A DNA stretch of 27,549 nucleotides from an uncultured Eubacteriales bacterium. Its GTDB lineage: Bacteria; Bacillota; Clostridia; Oscillospirales; Oscillospiraceae. Both the position numbers and the translations under genes were made by a program. This document shows, in pieces, positions 7,297-16,725 of the stretch (the stretch's first letter is position 1; every line of letters starts with the position of its first letter). The notes below the pieces were generated by a model. It was not told where the DNA came from. It searched no databases and saw nothing but the letters and a program-made list of their open reading frames with translations. The stretch is taken from assembly GCA_900544295.1 (NCBI GenBank), contig UQUO01000025.1:1-27549 (forward strand), given 5' to 3'.

Positions 7297-9062
7297 TCGT
7301 CCTCACCTCCCTCGGCTATTTCGGCGACTTCGGCCTTCATCTCTTCGATGATGCCGTCGTAGGTCTTCACGACCTCGTCCTGCGGGACCATCTTCGCGCG
7401 GCCTATGCGCTCACGCGCGGGGATGTTGAAGAGCTTGTTCATGTCCGCGCCCGCGCCTATAGCCTCACGGCAGACCGTGTCGTACTGCAGAACCATGTCC
7501 AGCAGGCGGAACTGCTTCAGGTAGCTGGAATAGGCGTCCTCGTCGATGAAGGCGTTCTGCTGCAGGAAGTCCTCGCGGATCATCTTGGCAGTCTCCATCG
7601 TGAGGCGGTCGGCCGGCGAAAGGGCGTCCTGGCCGACGAGGCGGACGATCTCCTGCAGCTCGGCCTCCTCCTGGAGGATGTGCATGGCCTTGTCGCGGTT
7701 CTGCATGTACTTCGCGCCGAACTCGCTCTCATACCAGGGCTTGAGCGTATCGACATACAGCGAATACGAGGTCAGCCAGTTTATGGCCGGGAAGTGGCGG
7801 GCGTAGGCCAGAGAGGAGTCCAGCGCCCAGAAGACCTTGACTATACGCATGGTCGCCTGGGAGACGGGCTCGGACGTGTCGCCGCCCGGAGGCGAGACGG
7901 CGCCGATGGCGGTGACGGAGCCGCGGCGCTCGTCGGAGCCAAGGCATTCGACCACGCCGGCGCGCTCGTAGAACTGGGCCAGGCGGCTGGCGAGGTAGGC
8001 GGGGTAGCCTTCTTCGCCGGGCATCTCCTCAAGGCGGCCCGACATCTCACGCAGGGCCTCGGCCCAGCGGGAGGTGGAGTCCGCGAGGACGGCCACGTCA
8101 TAGCCCATGTCGCGGAAGTACTCGGCGATGGTGATGCCCGTGTAGATGGAGGCCTCACGGGCCGCAACGGGCATGTCGGAGGTGTTCGCTATGAGGACGG
8201 TACGCTTCATGAGGGGCTCGCCGTTGCGCGGGTCGGTCAGCTCCGGGAACTCCATCAGAACGTCCGTCATCTCGTTGCCGCGCTCGCCGCAGCCGATGTA
8301 GACGACGATGTCCACGTCCGACCACTTGGCAAGCTGGTGCTGCACGACGGTCTTGCCCGAGCCGAAGGGGCCGGGGACCGCCGCGGTGCCGCCCTTGGCG
8401 ATGGGGAACAGCGTGTCGATGATACGCTGGCCGCTGTTCATCGGGCGGGCAGGGGTATACTTCTGGCTGTAGGGCCTCGGGATACGCACAGGCCAGTTCT
8501 GGACCATGGTGAGCTCGTGCACCTTGCCCTTGTAGTCCTCAACGACGGCGACCACGTGGTCAACGGTGAACTCGCCCTTCTCGATGCTCTTGACCGTGCC
8601 GCTCAGCCCGGGGGGCACCATTATCTTGTGCAGGATCGCGCTCGTCTCCTGCACGGTGCCGAGCACGTCGCCCGCGTCCACATGCTGGCCGGGCTCCGCG
8701 ACGGGGTTGAACTCCCATTTCTTCTCGCGGTTGAGGGCCGCGACCTGCACGCCGCGCGAGATGGTCTCGCCCGTCAGCGCGCGTATCTCGGGCAGGGGAC
8801 GCTGGATGCCGTCGTAGATGTTCTCCAGCATGCCGGGGCCGAGCTCCACGGAGAGCGGCAGCCCGGTCGTCACGACCTCCGCGCCGGGGCCGAGGCCCGA
8901 GGTCTCCTCATAGACCTGTATCGACGCAGAATCGCCCGTCATATTAAGTATTTCGCCTATGAGCCGCTGGCTGCCCACTCGGACGACGTCCGACACGTTC
9001 GCGTCGGCCAGTCCCTCGGCTACGACCAGCGGGCCCGATACTTTCGTTATAATTCCGCTCAT
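7293..9062 (-). CDS. atpA: V-type ATP synthase/ATPase catalytic subunit A
   Basis: A 589-residue catalytic subunit that hydrolyses or makes ATP in the V1 head. It carries the Walker A loop GPFGSGKTV (231-239), the catalytic glutamate in [13 protein letters not shown] (Glu260), [29 protein letters not shown] split over two adjacent conserved blocks, and the A-subunit-specific insertion (about 110-190) with the [15 protein letters not shown] segment. Length and motifs are intact, so it is expected to be active. I prefer the ATG at 9060-9062, which has AAGAAGG at about eight bases. A TTG two codons upstream sits too close to that site. It overlaps subunit B by ATGA and follows subunit F by 13 bases. 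Confidence 0.97.
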   Translation of the reverse strand: MSGIITKVSGPLVVAEGLADANVSDVVRVGSQRLIGEILNMTGDSASIQVYEETSGLGPGAEVVTTGLPLSVELGPGMLENIYDGIQRPLPEIRALTGETISRGVQVAALNREKKWEFNPVAEPGQHVDAGDVLGTVQETSAILHKIMVPPGLSGTVKSIEKGEFTVDHVVAVVEDYKGKVHELTMVQNWPVRIPRPYSQKYTPARPMNSGQRIIDTLFPIAKGGTAAVPGPFGSGKTVVQHQLAKWSDVDIVVYIGCGERGNEMTDVLMEFPELTDPRNGEPLMKRTVLIANTSDMPVAAREASIYTGITIAEYFRDMGYDVAVLADSTSRWAEALREMSGRLEEMPGEEGYPAYLASRLAQFYERAGVVECLGSDERRGSVTAIGAVSPPGGDTSEPVSQATMRIVKVFWALDSSLAYARHFPAINWLTSYSLYVDTLKPWYESEFGAKYMQNRDKAMHILQEEAELQEIVRLVGQDALSPADRLTMETAKMIREDFLQQNAFIDEDAYSSYLKQFRLLDMVLQYDTVCREAIGAGADMNKLFNIPARERIGRAKMVPQDEVVKTYDGIIEEMKAEVAEIAEGGEDE

Positions 9063-9075
9063 CTGCAAACCTTCT

Positions 9076-9402
9076 TTACAAAATGTCTATTCCCACGGCC
9101 TTCTCGACCGCCGCCTTCAGCGCGGACTGGCCGAGCCCAAGCGGGCCTTCCCTGCCGGGGATGAGTATTATCGCGGGACTGGGAACGTCCTTGTACCGGG
9201 CGATCTCGTGCTCCAGGTGCTGGGCCAGATTCTCCTCGACATATATGATGGCGTACTCCCCTTCCGACTCCCTCGTGAGGCGGCGGAAGATGTCCTTCGC
9301 CTCCTCGGGGCCGGCGGCGGGGAACACATCCAGCCCGAGGGCCTTGAAGCCCATGACCGTATCGCGCCCGCCCAGAACTGCTATTCTAAGCATTGATATC
9401 AC
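9076..9402 (-). CDS. atpF: V-type ATP synthase/ATPase subunit F
   Basis: A small 108-residue Rossmann-like subunit that binds subunit D in the central stalk (NtpG of E. hirae). Recognised by [20 protein letters not shown] at the N-terminus, the [14 protein letters not shown] core, and an [14 protein letters not shown] segment before the C-terminal helix. The start is uncertain: a GTG at 9400-9402 has AAAGG four bases away, whereas the ATG three codons later (9391-9393) has a 13-base spacing. The gene overlaps the end of subunit C by about 17 bases, consistent with coupling. Confidence 0.9.
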   Translation of the reverse strand: MISMLRIAVLGGRDTVMGFKALGLDVFPAAGPEEAKDIFRRLTRESEGEYAIIYVEENLAQHLEHEIARYKDVPSPAIILIPGREGPLGLGQSALKAAVEKAVGIDIL

Positions 9403-10387
9403 GCAGCCTTTCCCGTATGACCTCCGGCTCTATGCCCGCGAGGCGCCCGGTGAGTATCATCCGGGCCGCGGTTATCTCGCCCTCCAGCAGCGCCAGATAC
9501 TCCGCCGCCGGCTCTATGCCGAAGGGCTTCGTCTTGGCCTGGGAGAGATAGGCGGAAACACCGTTATCGCAGGCGAGCTCGAAGTCCGTGAGGGGGCCGC
9601 CCTTCATCGCCTCCGCACCTAGGGCGGCGGCGTGCTCAAGGCAGGTCGAGGCGAAGATGGCCGCCAGGCCGTCCCCGCTCTCCGCGGCGGCCGCCAGATT
9701 CTCCCTGTCCGCAAAGCCGCCCGGCGCCAGCGCCGTCAGCATGAAGTCGCGGTCCTTGCCCATGCGCACGGTGCGCACGGCGGCACGCAGGTTCGCGCTG
9801 TCTATCATCGTGCGCACGTAGCCCTTTATGAACTCGCTGCCCGTCGCTTCAGCCAACCGCATGAGCTCGGCAAAATACGCCGCGTCCAGCTCGAAATCCG
9901 CCAGCTGGGGGTTGCCCGTGCGCGCCAGCAGGCTGCGCGCGGACTCGTAGGCCGCGGCCATGTCGGCGGGCAGGTCCGAGAGCCTGTCCTCCTCCACGGC
10001 GGCCTTGAGCTTATCTGCCGGAACGCGCCCGCAGTCGGACAACAGCCTGTCGCCCGAAACCTGCGCACCGGCGGCCTTCACCAGCGTCTTTAGATTGTGG
10101 TAGTCGTACTTCAGCCGGAAAATGTCCACGACCTCCGGCTGCGGGGCCATGCCGGCAAGCTCCTCAAACACAGCGGCGCGGCGGCGCGTAAGCGCGGCGT
10201 CCACACCCGCGGCGTCGGCGTCCGAGAGGTCCTCGTAGCCGCACTCGGCCAGCAGCTTCGCCGCTTCGCCGTAGCTGCCCGCAGCAAGCATGCGGTCCAT
10301 CCTGTCGCGCCCGAGCATGTTCGCCTCGCGCGCGCGGAGCATCGCAGACATGGCAAGATAATTCAGATCCTTCGTTTTCTTAGACAA
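9386..10387 (-). CDS. atpC: V-type ATP synthase/ATPase subunit C
   Basis: A 333-residue mostly helical protein, the funnel-shaped connector (subunit d/C type) that sits on the rotor ring and receives the D-F shaft. Family marks are the N-terminal DLNYLAMSAMLRAREANML, the FRLKYDYHNLKTLVKA segment and the C-terminal region ending LLEGEITAARMILTGRLAG. The start is a TTG (10385-10387) with a near-perfect AAGGAGGT six bases upstream. No ATG lies near that site, so the rare start is well supported. It lies 44 bases after subunit E in the E. hirae gene order. Confidence 0.93.
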   Translation of the reverse strand: MSKKTKDLNYLAMSAMLRAREANMLGRDRMDRMLAAGSYGEAAKLLAECGYEDLSDADAAGVDAALTRRRAAVFEELAGMAPQPEVVDIFRLKYDYHNLKTLVKAAGAQVSGDRLLSDCGRVPADKLKAAVEEDRLSDLPADMAAAYESARSLLARTGNPQLADFELDAAYFAELMRLAEATGSEFIKGYVRTMIDSANLRAAVRTVRMGKDRDFMLTALAPGGFADRENLAAAAESGDGLAAIFASTCLEHAAALGAEAMKGGPLTDFELACDNGVSAYLSQAKTKPFGIEPAAEYLALLEGEITAARMILTGRLAGIEPEVIRERLRDINA

Positions 10388-10431
10388 GACCTTACCTCCT
10401 TGTCCGTGAATGTGCGCCGCCGAACGCGGCC

Positions 10432-11034
10432 TCAGCCCTCAAAGAGCACCTCCGCCACGCGCGCGGCAAGCTCGCTGCGCGAGAGGTCCAGCAGGGTGTC
10501 AACCGTGCAGTTGACCTCGATGTCGCCCTGCTTGAGGATGAGGCCCCCGGTCATGGGGCGCGTCTCGTCCGAGAGGGTGAGGCAGCCGTCCAGCCCGCGC
10601 TTTGCTATGAGCTCGTTGGCGGCCTTCACGGCCTTCGCGCCGCAGGCGGCGCGGTCCTTCTCGGAGAGGATGACCTCCTCCTGCCCCGTTATCGCGGCCT
10701 CGGCGGCCTCGCGGGCGAGGAAGGCGACGTAGTCCTGCTCCGGCAGGCCGGCCAGCTTCTGCCGCGCCAGCTCAAAGGCGCGGGAAACGGCCTCCTGCTT
10801 CATGTTGAGCACGCTCTTCTTGGCCTCAAGGCGCGCGGTACGGCCCAGGCGCTGGACACGCTGCTCGGTGTCCTTCACGCCCTCGCGCACCAGCCGCCAG
10901 TATTCCTCCTGGGCGGCCCGCTCGTTCTCCGCGCGGATGGCGGCGCAGCGCTCCTCGCTCTCGGCGCGGATGGCGGCACATTCCGCCTCCGCGTCCGCCC
11001 TGATGCGAGCGGTTATTTTCTCGATTCCGTTCAT
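10432..11034 (-). CDS. atpE: V-type ATP synthase/ATPase subunit E
   Basis: A 200-residue peripheral stalk subunit that holds the A3B3 head against rotation together with the G/H-like protein encoded first in the operon. The N-terminal half is an Ala/Glu/Arg-rich coiled coil (about 5-90). The C-terminal half is a compact globular domain with MTGGLILKQGDIEVNCTVDT, a conserved block of the family. The ATG has AAGGAAG upstream. It lies 25 bases after subunit K. Length and position match E. hirae ntpE. Confidence 0.93.
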   Translation of the reverse strand: MNGIEKITARIRADAEAECAAIRAESEERCAAIRAENERAAQEEYWRLVREGVKDTEQRVQRLGRTARLEAKKSVLNMKQEAVSRAFELARQKLAGLPEQDYVAFLAREAAEAAITGQEEVILSEKDRAACGAKAVKAANELIAKRGLDGCLTLSDETRPMTGGLILKQGDIEVNCTVDTLLDLSRSELAARVAEVLFEG

Positions 11035-11059
11035 AGCTGTCTTCCTTGCGGGGGCTCGC

Positions 11060-11560
<501 letters not shown>

Positions 11561-13519
11561 TTATTTGTCGGTTGTAGCGACGTTTACAAATTTGGTGTTT
11601 ATCTCAAGGGGTCTGAACGGCCTGCCGCCGTCCTTGTAGAACTTGCCGAAGTACTCCAGGCACTGGAGCCTCAGGTCGTGCACGAAGCAGCCCAGGAGGT
11701 TCAGCGCGAAGTTCAGGGCGTTGCCCACGATGGAGATTATAAGGAACACGACTATGTTGCCGAAGATGGCGCCGATGGTGTTGAACACCTGCGCTATGAC
11801 GCTGCCCGCGAGCATGAGGGCCATGAGACGCGAGTAGCTCAATATGTCGCCGAAGTAGCCCGTCACGCCGTTGTAGACGGCGGCGACGACGCCTATCAGT
11901 ATGGAGGCGATGTTCTTCTTGCCCTTGGCGTTGCCGATGACCAGCATCACGATGCCGATGACGAGCACCACAGGCACTCCGGCCACGCTGCCGATGCCGA
12001 GCGCCGCGAGCGCGCCGCCCGCGAAGATCATCCACCAGGTCCCCTCTTCAAACACGGCGCCGAACACGTCTCCGGCCTTGCACTTCTCCACGAAGCTGAT
12101 GACCATGCCCGTTATTATCTGCACGACGCCCAGGGCCATCGCGCCGATGAGGATCATGACCGTGTCCTCCAGCGGGGTGAAGAGGGCGGGCAGGCCCGTC
12201 CAGGTGGTGTCCGGGTTTATTATCTGCGCCACCTGCAGCGGCAGATCGCCGAAGCAGCCGCCGGTTATGACGCCCCAGACGGTGGTCGAGATGCCGCACC
12301 ATAGCAGCAGCTCGAAGAAGTTGCGCATGCCGCGCTTGGGCTTCTTCTTGCCCAGCACCAGCAGGGCGATGATTATCATGAGCACGCCGTAGCCCATGTC
12401 CGCCAGCATGATGCCGTAAAACAGGATGAAAAACGGTGCCATCAGCGGGTTCGGGTCCACGCCGTCATAGGCCGGGAGCGAATACATCTCCGTGACCATG
12501 TTCATCGCGCGGGTGAAGCGGTTGTTCTTGAGCTTCACCGGCACATCGGGATACTCGTCCTCCGCCGGGTCCGCGGTCTCCCAGGCGCAGTCGTACTTCG
12601 CGAGGACACCAGCGAGCTCCTGCTCTTTTTCAGCAGGCACCCAGCCCTGGAGGCAGACGGAGGTCTCGGTCTGCATGAGCCTCGCCTCGGCCTCGGCGCG
12701 GGTTATCTTGGTGGCCAGCGTGTCGGCACGCAGCTTCAGCTCCGACCTGTGCGGGGCCTCGGCGGCTATGGCCTTGGCCAGCTCGCCGTTTTCGCGGTTC
12801 AAATCCGCTATTTTCTTTTCGCTCCGCTCGGCGGCCTGCTTCGCCGTGCAGTCGAATTCGCCGGGGCTCATGAGGTTGAAGCCCAGGGGCCGCAGGGCCT
12901 CAAGCGCGGCGTCCAGCCCGTCCCTCAGGCATACGAGCAGAACATAGTGCAGGCTCTTGTCGTCCGAGACCCTGAAGAGCTGGGCCTCGGGGGCCGCAGC
13001 GCCCAGCGCCGCGTCCGCTTCGGTCATGTCCAACGCCGCAGGCAGGGACGCCGTCATCGCGGCGGCGCGCTCCGTACCCTTGCAGGAGAGAGGCAAATCC
13101 AGGGGCAGCCAGGGGGCCAGAGTCTCCAACTGGGTCTGCTCCCGCAGCACCTCGGCTCCGTTGCGGCGGATGCGCTCTTCGAGCTCCATGAGTTTCTGCG
13201 CGAGGGCGATGTCCTCCGGAAGACGTGCCTCGTCCAGAAGCTCCGCCGCCTCCGCCTCAGGCAGAGGCTTGAGGAAGCCGGACTTCTCGGGCGAGTATTT
13301 ATCCAGCAGCTTCACCGCGTTCGTGAGCTCCGCGTGCTGCGCCTTCACGCGCGTCAGCTCCGCGGAGTCGCAGCGGCTCAGGGCCGGATACGCCTCCTCC
13401 GGAAGCTCGGTAGGCTCGCTGACCTCGACGCAGCCCAGAAGCAAAAGCTCCTTCAGCAGCGCCTGCCTGTCCGCAGACATGGCCAGCAGCCTGAGCTTTT
13501 TCATCTTTACTATCGCCAT
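11561..13519 (-). CDS. ntpI: V-type ATP synthase/ATPase subunit I
   Basis: A 652-residue membrane stator. The N-terminal half (to about 335) is soluble and coiled-coil rich. The C-terminal half has seven or eight transmembrane helices. It forms the ion half-channels against the K ring. Arg564, in LSYSRLMALMLAGS (codon at 11828-11830), aligns with the essential arginine of yeast Vph1/Stv1 and archaeal subunit a (the RL motif in the penultimate helix pair). The segment FFILFYGIMLADMGYGVLM is another family hallmark. The ATG follows the stop of the preceding G/H-like gene by one base (TGATATG) with little ribosome site, which suggests coupled translation. Confidence 0.95.
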   Translation of the reverse strand: MAIVKMKKLRLLAMSADRQALLKELLLLGCVEVSEPTELPEEAYPALSRCDSAELTRVKAQHAELTNAVKLLDKYSPEKSGFLKPLPEAEAAELLDEARLPEDIALAQKLMELEERIRRNGAEVLREQTQLETLAPWLPLDLPLSCKGTERAAAMTASLPAALDMTEADAALGAAAPEAQLFRVSDDKSLHYVLLVCLRDGLDAALEALRPLGFNLMSPGEFDCTAKQAAERSEKKIADLNRENGELAKAIAAEAPHRSELKLRADTLATKITRAEAEARLMQTETSVCLQGWVPAEKEQELAGVLAKYDCAWETADPAEDEYPDVPVKLKNNRFTRAMNMVTEMYSLPAYDGVDPNPLMAPFFILFYGIMLADMGYGVLMIIIALLVLGKKKPKRGMRNFFELLLWCGISTTVWGVITGGCFGDLPLQVAQIINPDTTWTGLPALFTPLEDTVMILIGAMALGVVQIITGMVISFVEKCKAGDVFGAVFEEGTWWMIFAGGALAALGIGSVAGVPVVLVIGIVMLVIGNAKGKKNIASILIGVVAAVYNGVTGYFGDILSYSRLMALMLAGSVIAQVFNTIGAIFGNIVVFLIISIVGNALNFALNLLGCFVHDLRLQCLEYFGKFYKDGGRPFRPLEINTKFVNVATTDK

Positions 13520-13520
13520 A

Positions 13521-13835
13521 TCAGCCGTTCACTACCCTTTCCACGATAAGCGCGGCGGCCTTCTCAAGACGCGCGTCGGCCCGCGCGCGCATTGCCGCTT
13601 TCCTGTTCTCCGTATCCGAGGCAAGCTGCCGCGCGTCCTCCTTGGCCTTTTCGTCAGACTTCGAGCGCAGCTCGGCAAGCTCCGCGGCGGCCTTCTTTTC
13701 CGCCTCGGCCAACGCCGTACGGCCCTCGGCCTGCGCCGCGGCCTCCGCCGCCTTCGCCGCCGAGAGCGCCTCGGCCTTCATGCGCTTCGCGCTCTCTTCG
13801 GCCTCGCTTATCGTTGTGATCGCTTCAAAAGACAT
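13521..13835 (-). CDS. V-type ATPase peripheral stalk subunit (NtpF / G-H type)
   Basis: A 104-residue protein rich in Ala, Glu, Lys and Arg and predicted to be almost entirely a long coiled coil. It lacks membrane segments. Its place as the first gene, directly before subunit I, equals E. hirae ntpF (subunit G/H in archaeal and Thermus naming), the partner of subunit E in the peripheral stalk. Assignment rests on composition and position, because the sequence itself is low-complexity. The ATG at 13833-13835 has GGGAGGT six bases upstream; a frame extending five codons further lacks such a site. The frame ends LIVERVVNG, a common C-terminal pattern in the family. Confidence 0.88.
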   Translation of the reverse strand: MSFEAITTISEAEESAKRMKAEALSAAKAAEAAAQAEGRTALAEAEKKAAAELAELRSKSDEKAKEDARQLASDTENRKAAMRARADARLEKAAALIVERVVNG

Positions 13836-13852
13836 TGATACACCTCCCACCG

Positions 13853-13886
13853 AAAAAGACGGATGCGGAAAGCGCCATCATCCGTC
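13853..13886 (-). promoter_or_regulatory. Leader hairpin with T-run ahead of the V-ATPase operon (possible attenuator)
   Basis: On the minus strand, GACGGATG and CATCCGTC (13879-13886 and 13858-13865) form an 8-bp stem immediately followed by TTTTT (13857-13853). It lies between the predicted transcription start (about 13897) and the ribosome site of the first gene. It looks like an intrinsic terminator or an RNA stability element placed in the leader. No known riboswitch or leader peptide was recognised in the roughly 60-base leader. Confidence 0.55.
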
Positions 13887-13903
13887 AGGTATCTACGTCA
13901 TTA

Positions 13904-13932
13904 ATAATACCAAAACAGCCTAAATTAAGCAA
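13904..13932 (-). promoter_or_regulatory. Promoter of the V-type ATPase operon
   Basis: Read on the minus strand: TTGCTT (13932-13927), a 17-bp spacer and TATTAT (13909-13904). The local sequence is AT-rich, unlike the surrounding genes. It would start transcription about 60 bases before the first ATPase gene. Confidence 0.65.
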
Positions 13933-14049
13933 GCAAATTTGCGCATATTACATGATAAAATAGGCACAATCTCGCCGCCAAAACCTGCGTCAAGATTTTG
14001 TCAATCTTCACGAATGTTAGGGCTTCAGCGTATTAAATGCCGTTAACAC

Positions 14050-14078
14050 TTGATTTGCGGCGAAAGCCATATTATAAT
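14050..14078 (+). promoter_or_regulatory. Promoter of the E2-like gene
   Basis: TTGATT (14050-14055), a 17-bp spacer and a perfect TATAAT (14073-14078), about 40 bases upstream of the ATG. It is divergent from the V-ATPase promoter across an AT-rich 288-bp gap (13836-14123). No gene is seen in that gap. Confidence 0.8.
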
Positions 14079-14123
14079 GTAAAGTCCCTGAGACAATTTT
14101 ATCCGCCTGTGGAGGTAACTGCC

Positions 14124-15005
14124 ATGAGTGAATCAAACTATCATCGCCGGTTCGGGGACCGCAAGGAGGGGCGCCGCCTGCGCACCCTGCCTGCGCTGAA
14201 CATGTTTGAGTCCTACATAATGATAAACCGCAACGACGCCTGCAACCAGTTCGCCGGCTCCGTTGAGATATCGGAGACGGACCGCTGGCTGCGCGCCAAG
14301 CGTCAGGAGGGCTACAAGGGTCTGGGCATGCTGCACCTGTTTATCGCCGCCTATATAAGGGTGGTTTCCCAGCTGCCCGGCCTCAACCGCTTCGTCTCCG
14401 GCCAGCGGGTCTATGCGCGCAACGAGATCCTGATAAACATGATGGTAAAACGCGGCATCACCACCGAGTCTGAGGAGACCTGCGCCAAGGTCGTTTTCGA
14501 GCCCACCGACACCATCTACGACGTCTACCGTAACATGAACGACGCCGTCGAAGAGATACGCGTCTCCGACGACAGCGGCACGGAAAAGGTAGCCGGCGTG
14601 CTCATGAAGATACCCGGCATTTTTCTCAAGTTTGCAGTCTGGGTCCTGCGCGTTATGGACTATTTCGACCTCATCCCCATGTCCCTGCTGCGGGTCAGCC
14701 CCTTCCACGGCTCCATGATAGTCACTGACCTCGGCTCCCTCGGCATCCCGCCCATATACCACCATCTCTACAACTTCGGCAACCTGCCGGTCTTCCTCGC
14801 CTTCGGCGCCAAGCGGCGCGTGGTGGAGCTTGACCGCCACGGCCAGCCCGTCGAGCACAAGTATGTTGACTACAAAATCGTCTGCGACGAGCGCATTGTG
14901 GACGGCGCCTACTACGCCGCCGCCTTCAAGCACATGAAATACTATCTCAAAAACCCCCAGGAGCTCGAACGGGCGCCCGAAAAGGTGCTCGACGACATCT
15001 TCTGA
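14124..15005 (+). CDS. Stand-alone 2-oxoacid dehydrogenase E2 catalytic-domain-like protein
   Basis: A 293-residue protein with the chloramphenicol-acetyltransferase/E2 fold signature: FHGSMIVTDLGSLGI (close to the SNxG-type core of E2), FGAKRRVVELDRHG, and a C-terminal CDERIVDGAYYAAAF motif. In true E2 enzymes this last motif is DHRxxDGxxxxxF with a catalytic His; here the position is Glu. There is no lipoyl domain, no E1-binding domain and no E1 or E3 gene nearby, so it is unlikely to be part of a normal dehydrogenase complex. I recall similar orphan proteins in Clostridia annotated simply as E2. A hydrophobic stretch (about 175-200, IFLKFAVWVLRVMDYF) may contact membrane. The ATG has GGAGGT seven bases upstream. 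Function unknown. Confidence 0.85.
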   Translation: MSESNYHRRFGDRKEGRRLRTLPALNMFESYIMINRNDACNQFAGSVEISETDRWLRAKRQEGYKGLGMLHLFIAAYIRVVSQLPGLNRFVSGQRVYARNEILINMMVKRGITTESEETCAKVVFEPTDTIYDVYRNMNDAVEEIRVSDDSGTEKVAGVLMKIPGIFLKFAVWVLRVMDYFDLIPMSLLRVSPFHGSMIVTDLGSLGIPPIYHHLYNFGNLPVFLAFGAKRRVVELDRHGQPVEHKYVDYKIVCDERIVDGAYYAAAFKHMKYYLKNPQELERAPEKVLDDIF

Positions 15006-15017
15006 GCCGAAAAGCCT

Positions 15018-15052
15018 AAAAGCTCCCCCGTCCGGCGGACGGGGGAGCTTTT
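15018..15052. terminator. Bidirectional terminator between the E2-like gene and the histidine kinase gene
   Basis: A perfect 16-bp stem, AAAAGCTCCCCCGTCC (15018-15033) and GGACGGGGGAGCTTTT (15037-15052), with a GGC loop. Flanking A and T runs let it act for both convergent transcripts. Its right edge touches the histidine kinase stop codon. Confidence 0.93.
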
Positions 15053-16035
15053 CATTCCACATCCAGGCGGCAGTCCGGGAAACCGATGACGGCCCGGGTG
15101 CCGCGGCCCAGCTCCGACTCAAAGCGCAGGCTGTGGCCCAGCTTATCGCAGACGCGGCGGCAGAGATAGAGGCCGAGGCCCGTGGAGCCCTTTTCCTCCC
15201 TGCCGTTGTAGCCTGTAAACCCGCGTTCACCCAGGCGGGGAAGATCCTCCGGCGCTATGCCCGTGCCGGTATCCTCGATGACAAGGCTGCGGCCTTCGAC
15301 GCGGATATTTATGCTTCCCTCCCGGGTGTACTTGAGCGCGTTCGAGAGCAGCTGCTCTATGACGAAAGCCAGCCACTTCTCATCCGTCAGCACTTCGAGA
15401 CCTACCTCCCCCAGCTCAAGCGGCAGCTTTTTCATTATAAACAGCCCCGCAAACTTGCGCACGCAGCCGCGCACGACGCGGCCGAGCTCCACCCGGCGCA
15501 GCACAAGGTCCACCGTGTCGCTGCCCAGCCGCTGGTAGGAGAGCACCATTTCGACATACTGCTCGATGCGGAACAGTTCCGCCGAGACGGCGGCCCCGTC
15601 CGGCTCCGCGCCCTGCTGGAGCAGCAGGCGCATGGCGGCGATGGGGGTTTTGATCTGATGCGCCCACATGGCGTAGTAGTCCTCGGCCTCGCGGCGGGAG
15701 GCGCTGTATTCGGCGTCGAGCTTGCTCTTTTCGTCCCAGAGCTCGCGCAGCAGCGCGTCGTAGGCGCCCTCAACGCCGTCGCGCGGTTCGGGAAGGCGCT
15801 CTATCGAGACGCGGATATTCCGCAAAAGCTCCCTGAGCGCCCGCACGCGCCGGCTGTAGGACACGATGTCAACTATCAGGAAGCCCAGGCAGGGTACAAG
15901 GCAGAGCGCCGCCGCATACAGCACCGATTCCGCCGGCAGGCCGTACAGATAGAACACCGCGCCGCATATCGCGGCGCAAAGCAGGAAAAGCACCGGCCCT
16001 CGCCAGTGCTTCCTGAAATATGAGAGGATATACAT
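15052..16035 (-). CDS. Intramembrane-sensing histidine kinase, BceS-like
   Basis: A 327-residue sensor kinase. Two transmembrane helices (about 13-32 and 38-58) are joined by only a handful of residues (YGLPAES), the arrangement of BceS-type kinases that read the state of a partner ABC transporter instead of a ligand. The H-box is MWAHQIKTPIAA with His126. The ATPase domain has the N-box QLLSNALKYT (Asn232), DTGTGI (255-260) and GSTGLGLY (283-290). All catalytic motifs are intact. The ATG at 16033-16035 is preceded by GAGGGGG and begins just before the first helix; the longer open frame upstream is an overlap with the regulator gene. It is third in the glyA-regulator-kinase operon, and the likely transporter partner is at 18258-21096. 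Confidence 0.93.
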   Translation of the reverse strand: MYILSYFRKHWRGPVLFLLCAAICGAVFYLYGLPAESVLYAAALCLVPCLGFLIVDIVSYSRRVRALRELLRNIRVSIERLPEPRDGVEGAYDALLRELWDEKSKLDAEYSASRREAEDYYAMWAHQIKTPIAAMRLLLQQGAEPDGAAVSAELFRIEQYVEMVLSYQRLGSDTVDLVLRRVELGRVVRGCVRKFAGLFIMKKLPLELGEVGLEVLTDEKWLAFVIEQLLSNALKYTREGSINIRVEGRSLVIEDTGTGIAPEDLPRLGERGFTGYNGREEKGSTGLGLYLCRRVCDKLGHSLRFESELGRGTRAVIGFPDCRLDVE

Positions 16036-16049
16036 TGCGCCGCGCCCCC

Positions 16050-16721
16050 TCAGTCTATGATATAGCCCAGGCCCTTGCGGGTCTTGATAAAATCGCCCAG
16101 GCCCAGGGCCTCCAGCTTGCGGCGCAGGCGCGTGACGTTCACCGTCAGCGTGTTCTCGTCCACAAAGCTGTCCGTCTGCCAGAGGCGGAGCATCAGCGCG
16201 TCGCGCGAGACGACGGAACCGTGTTTTTCCATGAGGGCCTGAAGGATGCGCAGCTCGTTTTTCGTGAGCTCCGCGCGCCCCTCGCCGTACACGAGCGCCC
16301 CGCCGGGGATGTCCAGCACCGCCCCGCCGCACTCAAGCACCTTGCCCGTCCCCGCAAAGTCATAGGCCCGCCTGAGCAGCGCCTGCACTTTCGCCATGAG
16401 CACCTCCAAATCGAAGGGCTTGGCGATGAAATCGTCCGCGCCCATGTTCATGGCCATGACGATGTTCATGTTGTCCGAGGCGCTGGAGATGAACATCACC
16501 GGCACCTTGGAGACCTTCCGTATCTCGGCGCACCAGTGGTAGCCCGAGTAGCGGGGCAGGGAGATATCCAGCAGCACGAGCTGGGGGTCGAAGGCGGCGA
16601 ACTCCGCCATGACCGCGCCGAAATCCTTGGCGCAGCGGGCCTCAAGCCCCCAGCTGTCCATCTGGGCACAGATGGCCCCGGCGATGACGGGGTCATCCTC
16701 AACGACGAACACGCGGTACAT
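16050..16721 (-). CDS. OmpR-family response regulator, BceR-like
   Basis: A 223-residue regulator. The receiver domain has the acidic pair in VVEDD (Glu8/Asp9), the phosphorylation site Asp52 in VLLDISLP, and Lys101 in AKPFDL. The C-terminal winged-helix DNA-binding domain (about 125-223) has TKNELRILQALM, the recognition-helix segment TVNVTRLRRKLEALG and the terminal TRKGLGYI. It pairs with the kinase gene 14 bases downstream and probably controls the BceAB-like transporter promoter. It starts four bases after the glyA stop and has a poor ribosome site, so coupling to glyA translation is likely. Confidence 0.93.
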   Translation of the reverse strand: MYRVFVVEDDPVIAGAICAQMDSWGLEARCAKDFGAVMAEFAAFDPQLVLLDISLPRYSGYHWCAEIRKVSKVPVMFISSASDNMNIVMAMNMGADDFIAKPFDLEVLMAKVQALLRRAYDFAGTGKVLECGGAVLDIPGGALVYGEGRAELTKNELRILQALMEKHGSVVSRDALMLRLWQTDSFVDENTLTVNVTRLRRKLEALGLGDFIKTRKGLGYIID

Positions 16722-16725
16722 TATT

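Noticed and set aside
7680..9164. Plus-strand open frame of 494 codons opposite the V-ATPase A subunit gene
   Set aside because: Antisense shadow; the minus-strand protein has full Walker A and catalytic motifs.
15052..16332. Longer start of the histidine kinase (426 codons)
   Set aside because: The extra 99 codons overlap the regulator gene, are Arg/Gly-rich and lack a ribosome site. The chosen start lies just before the first membrane helix.
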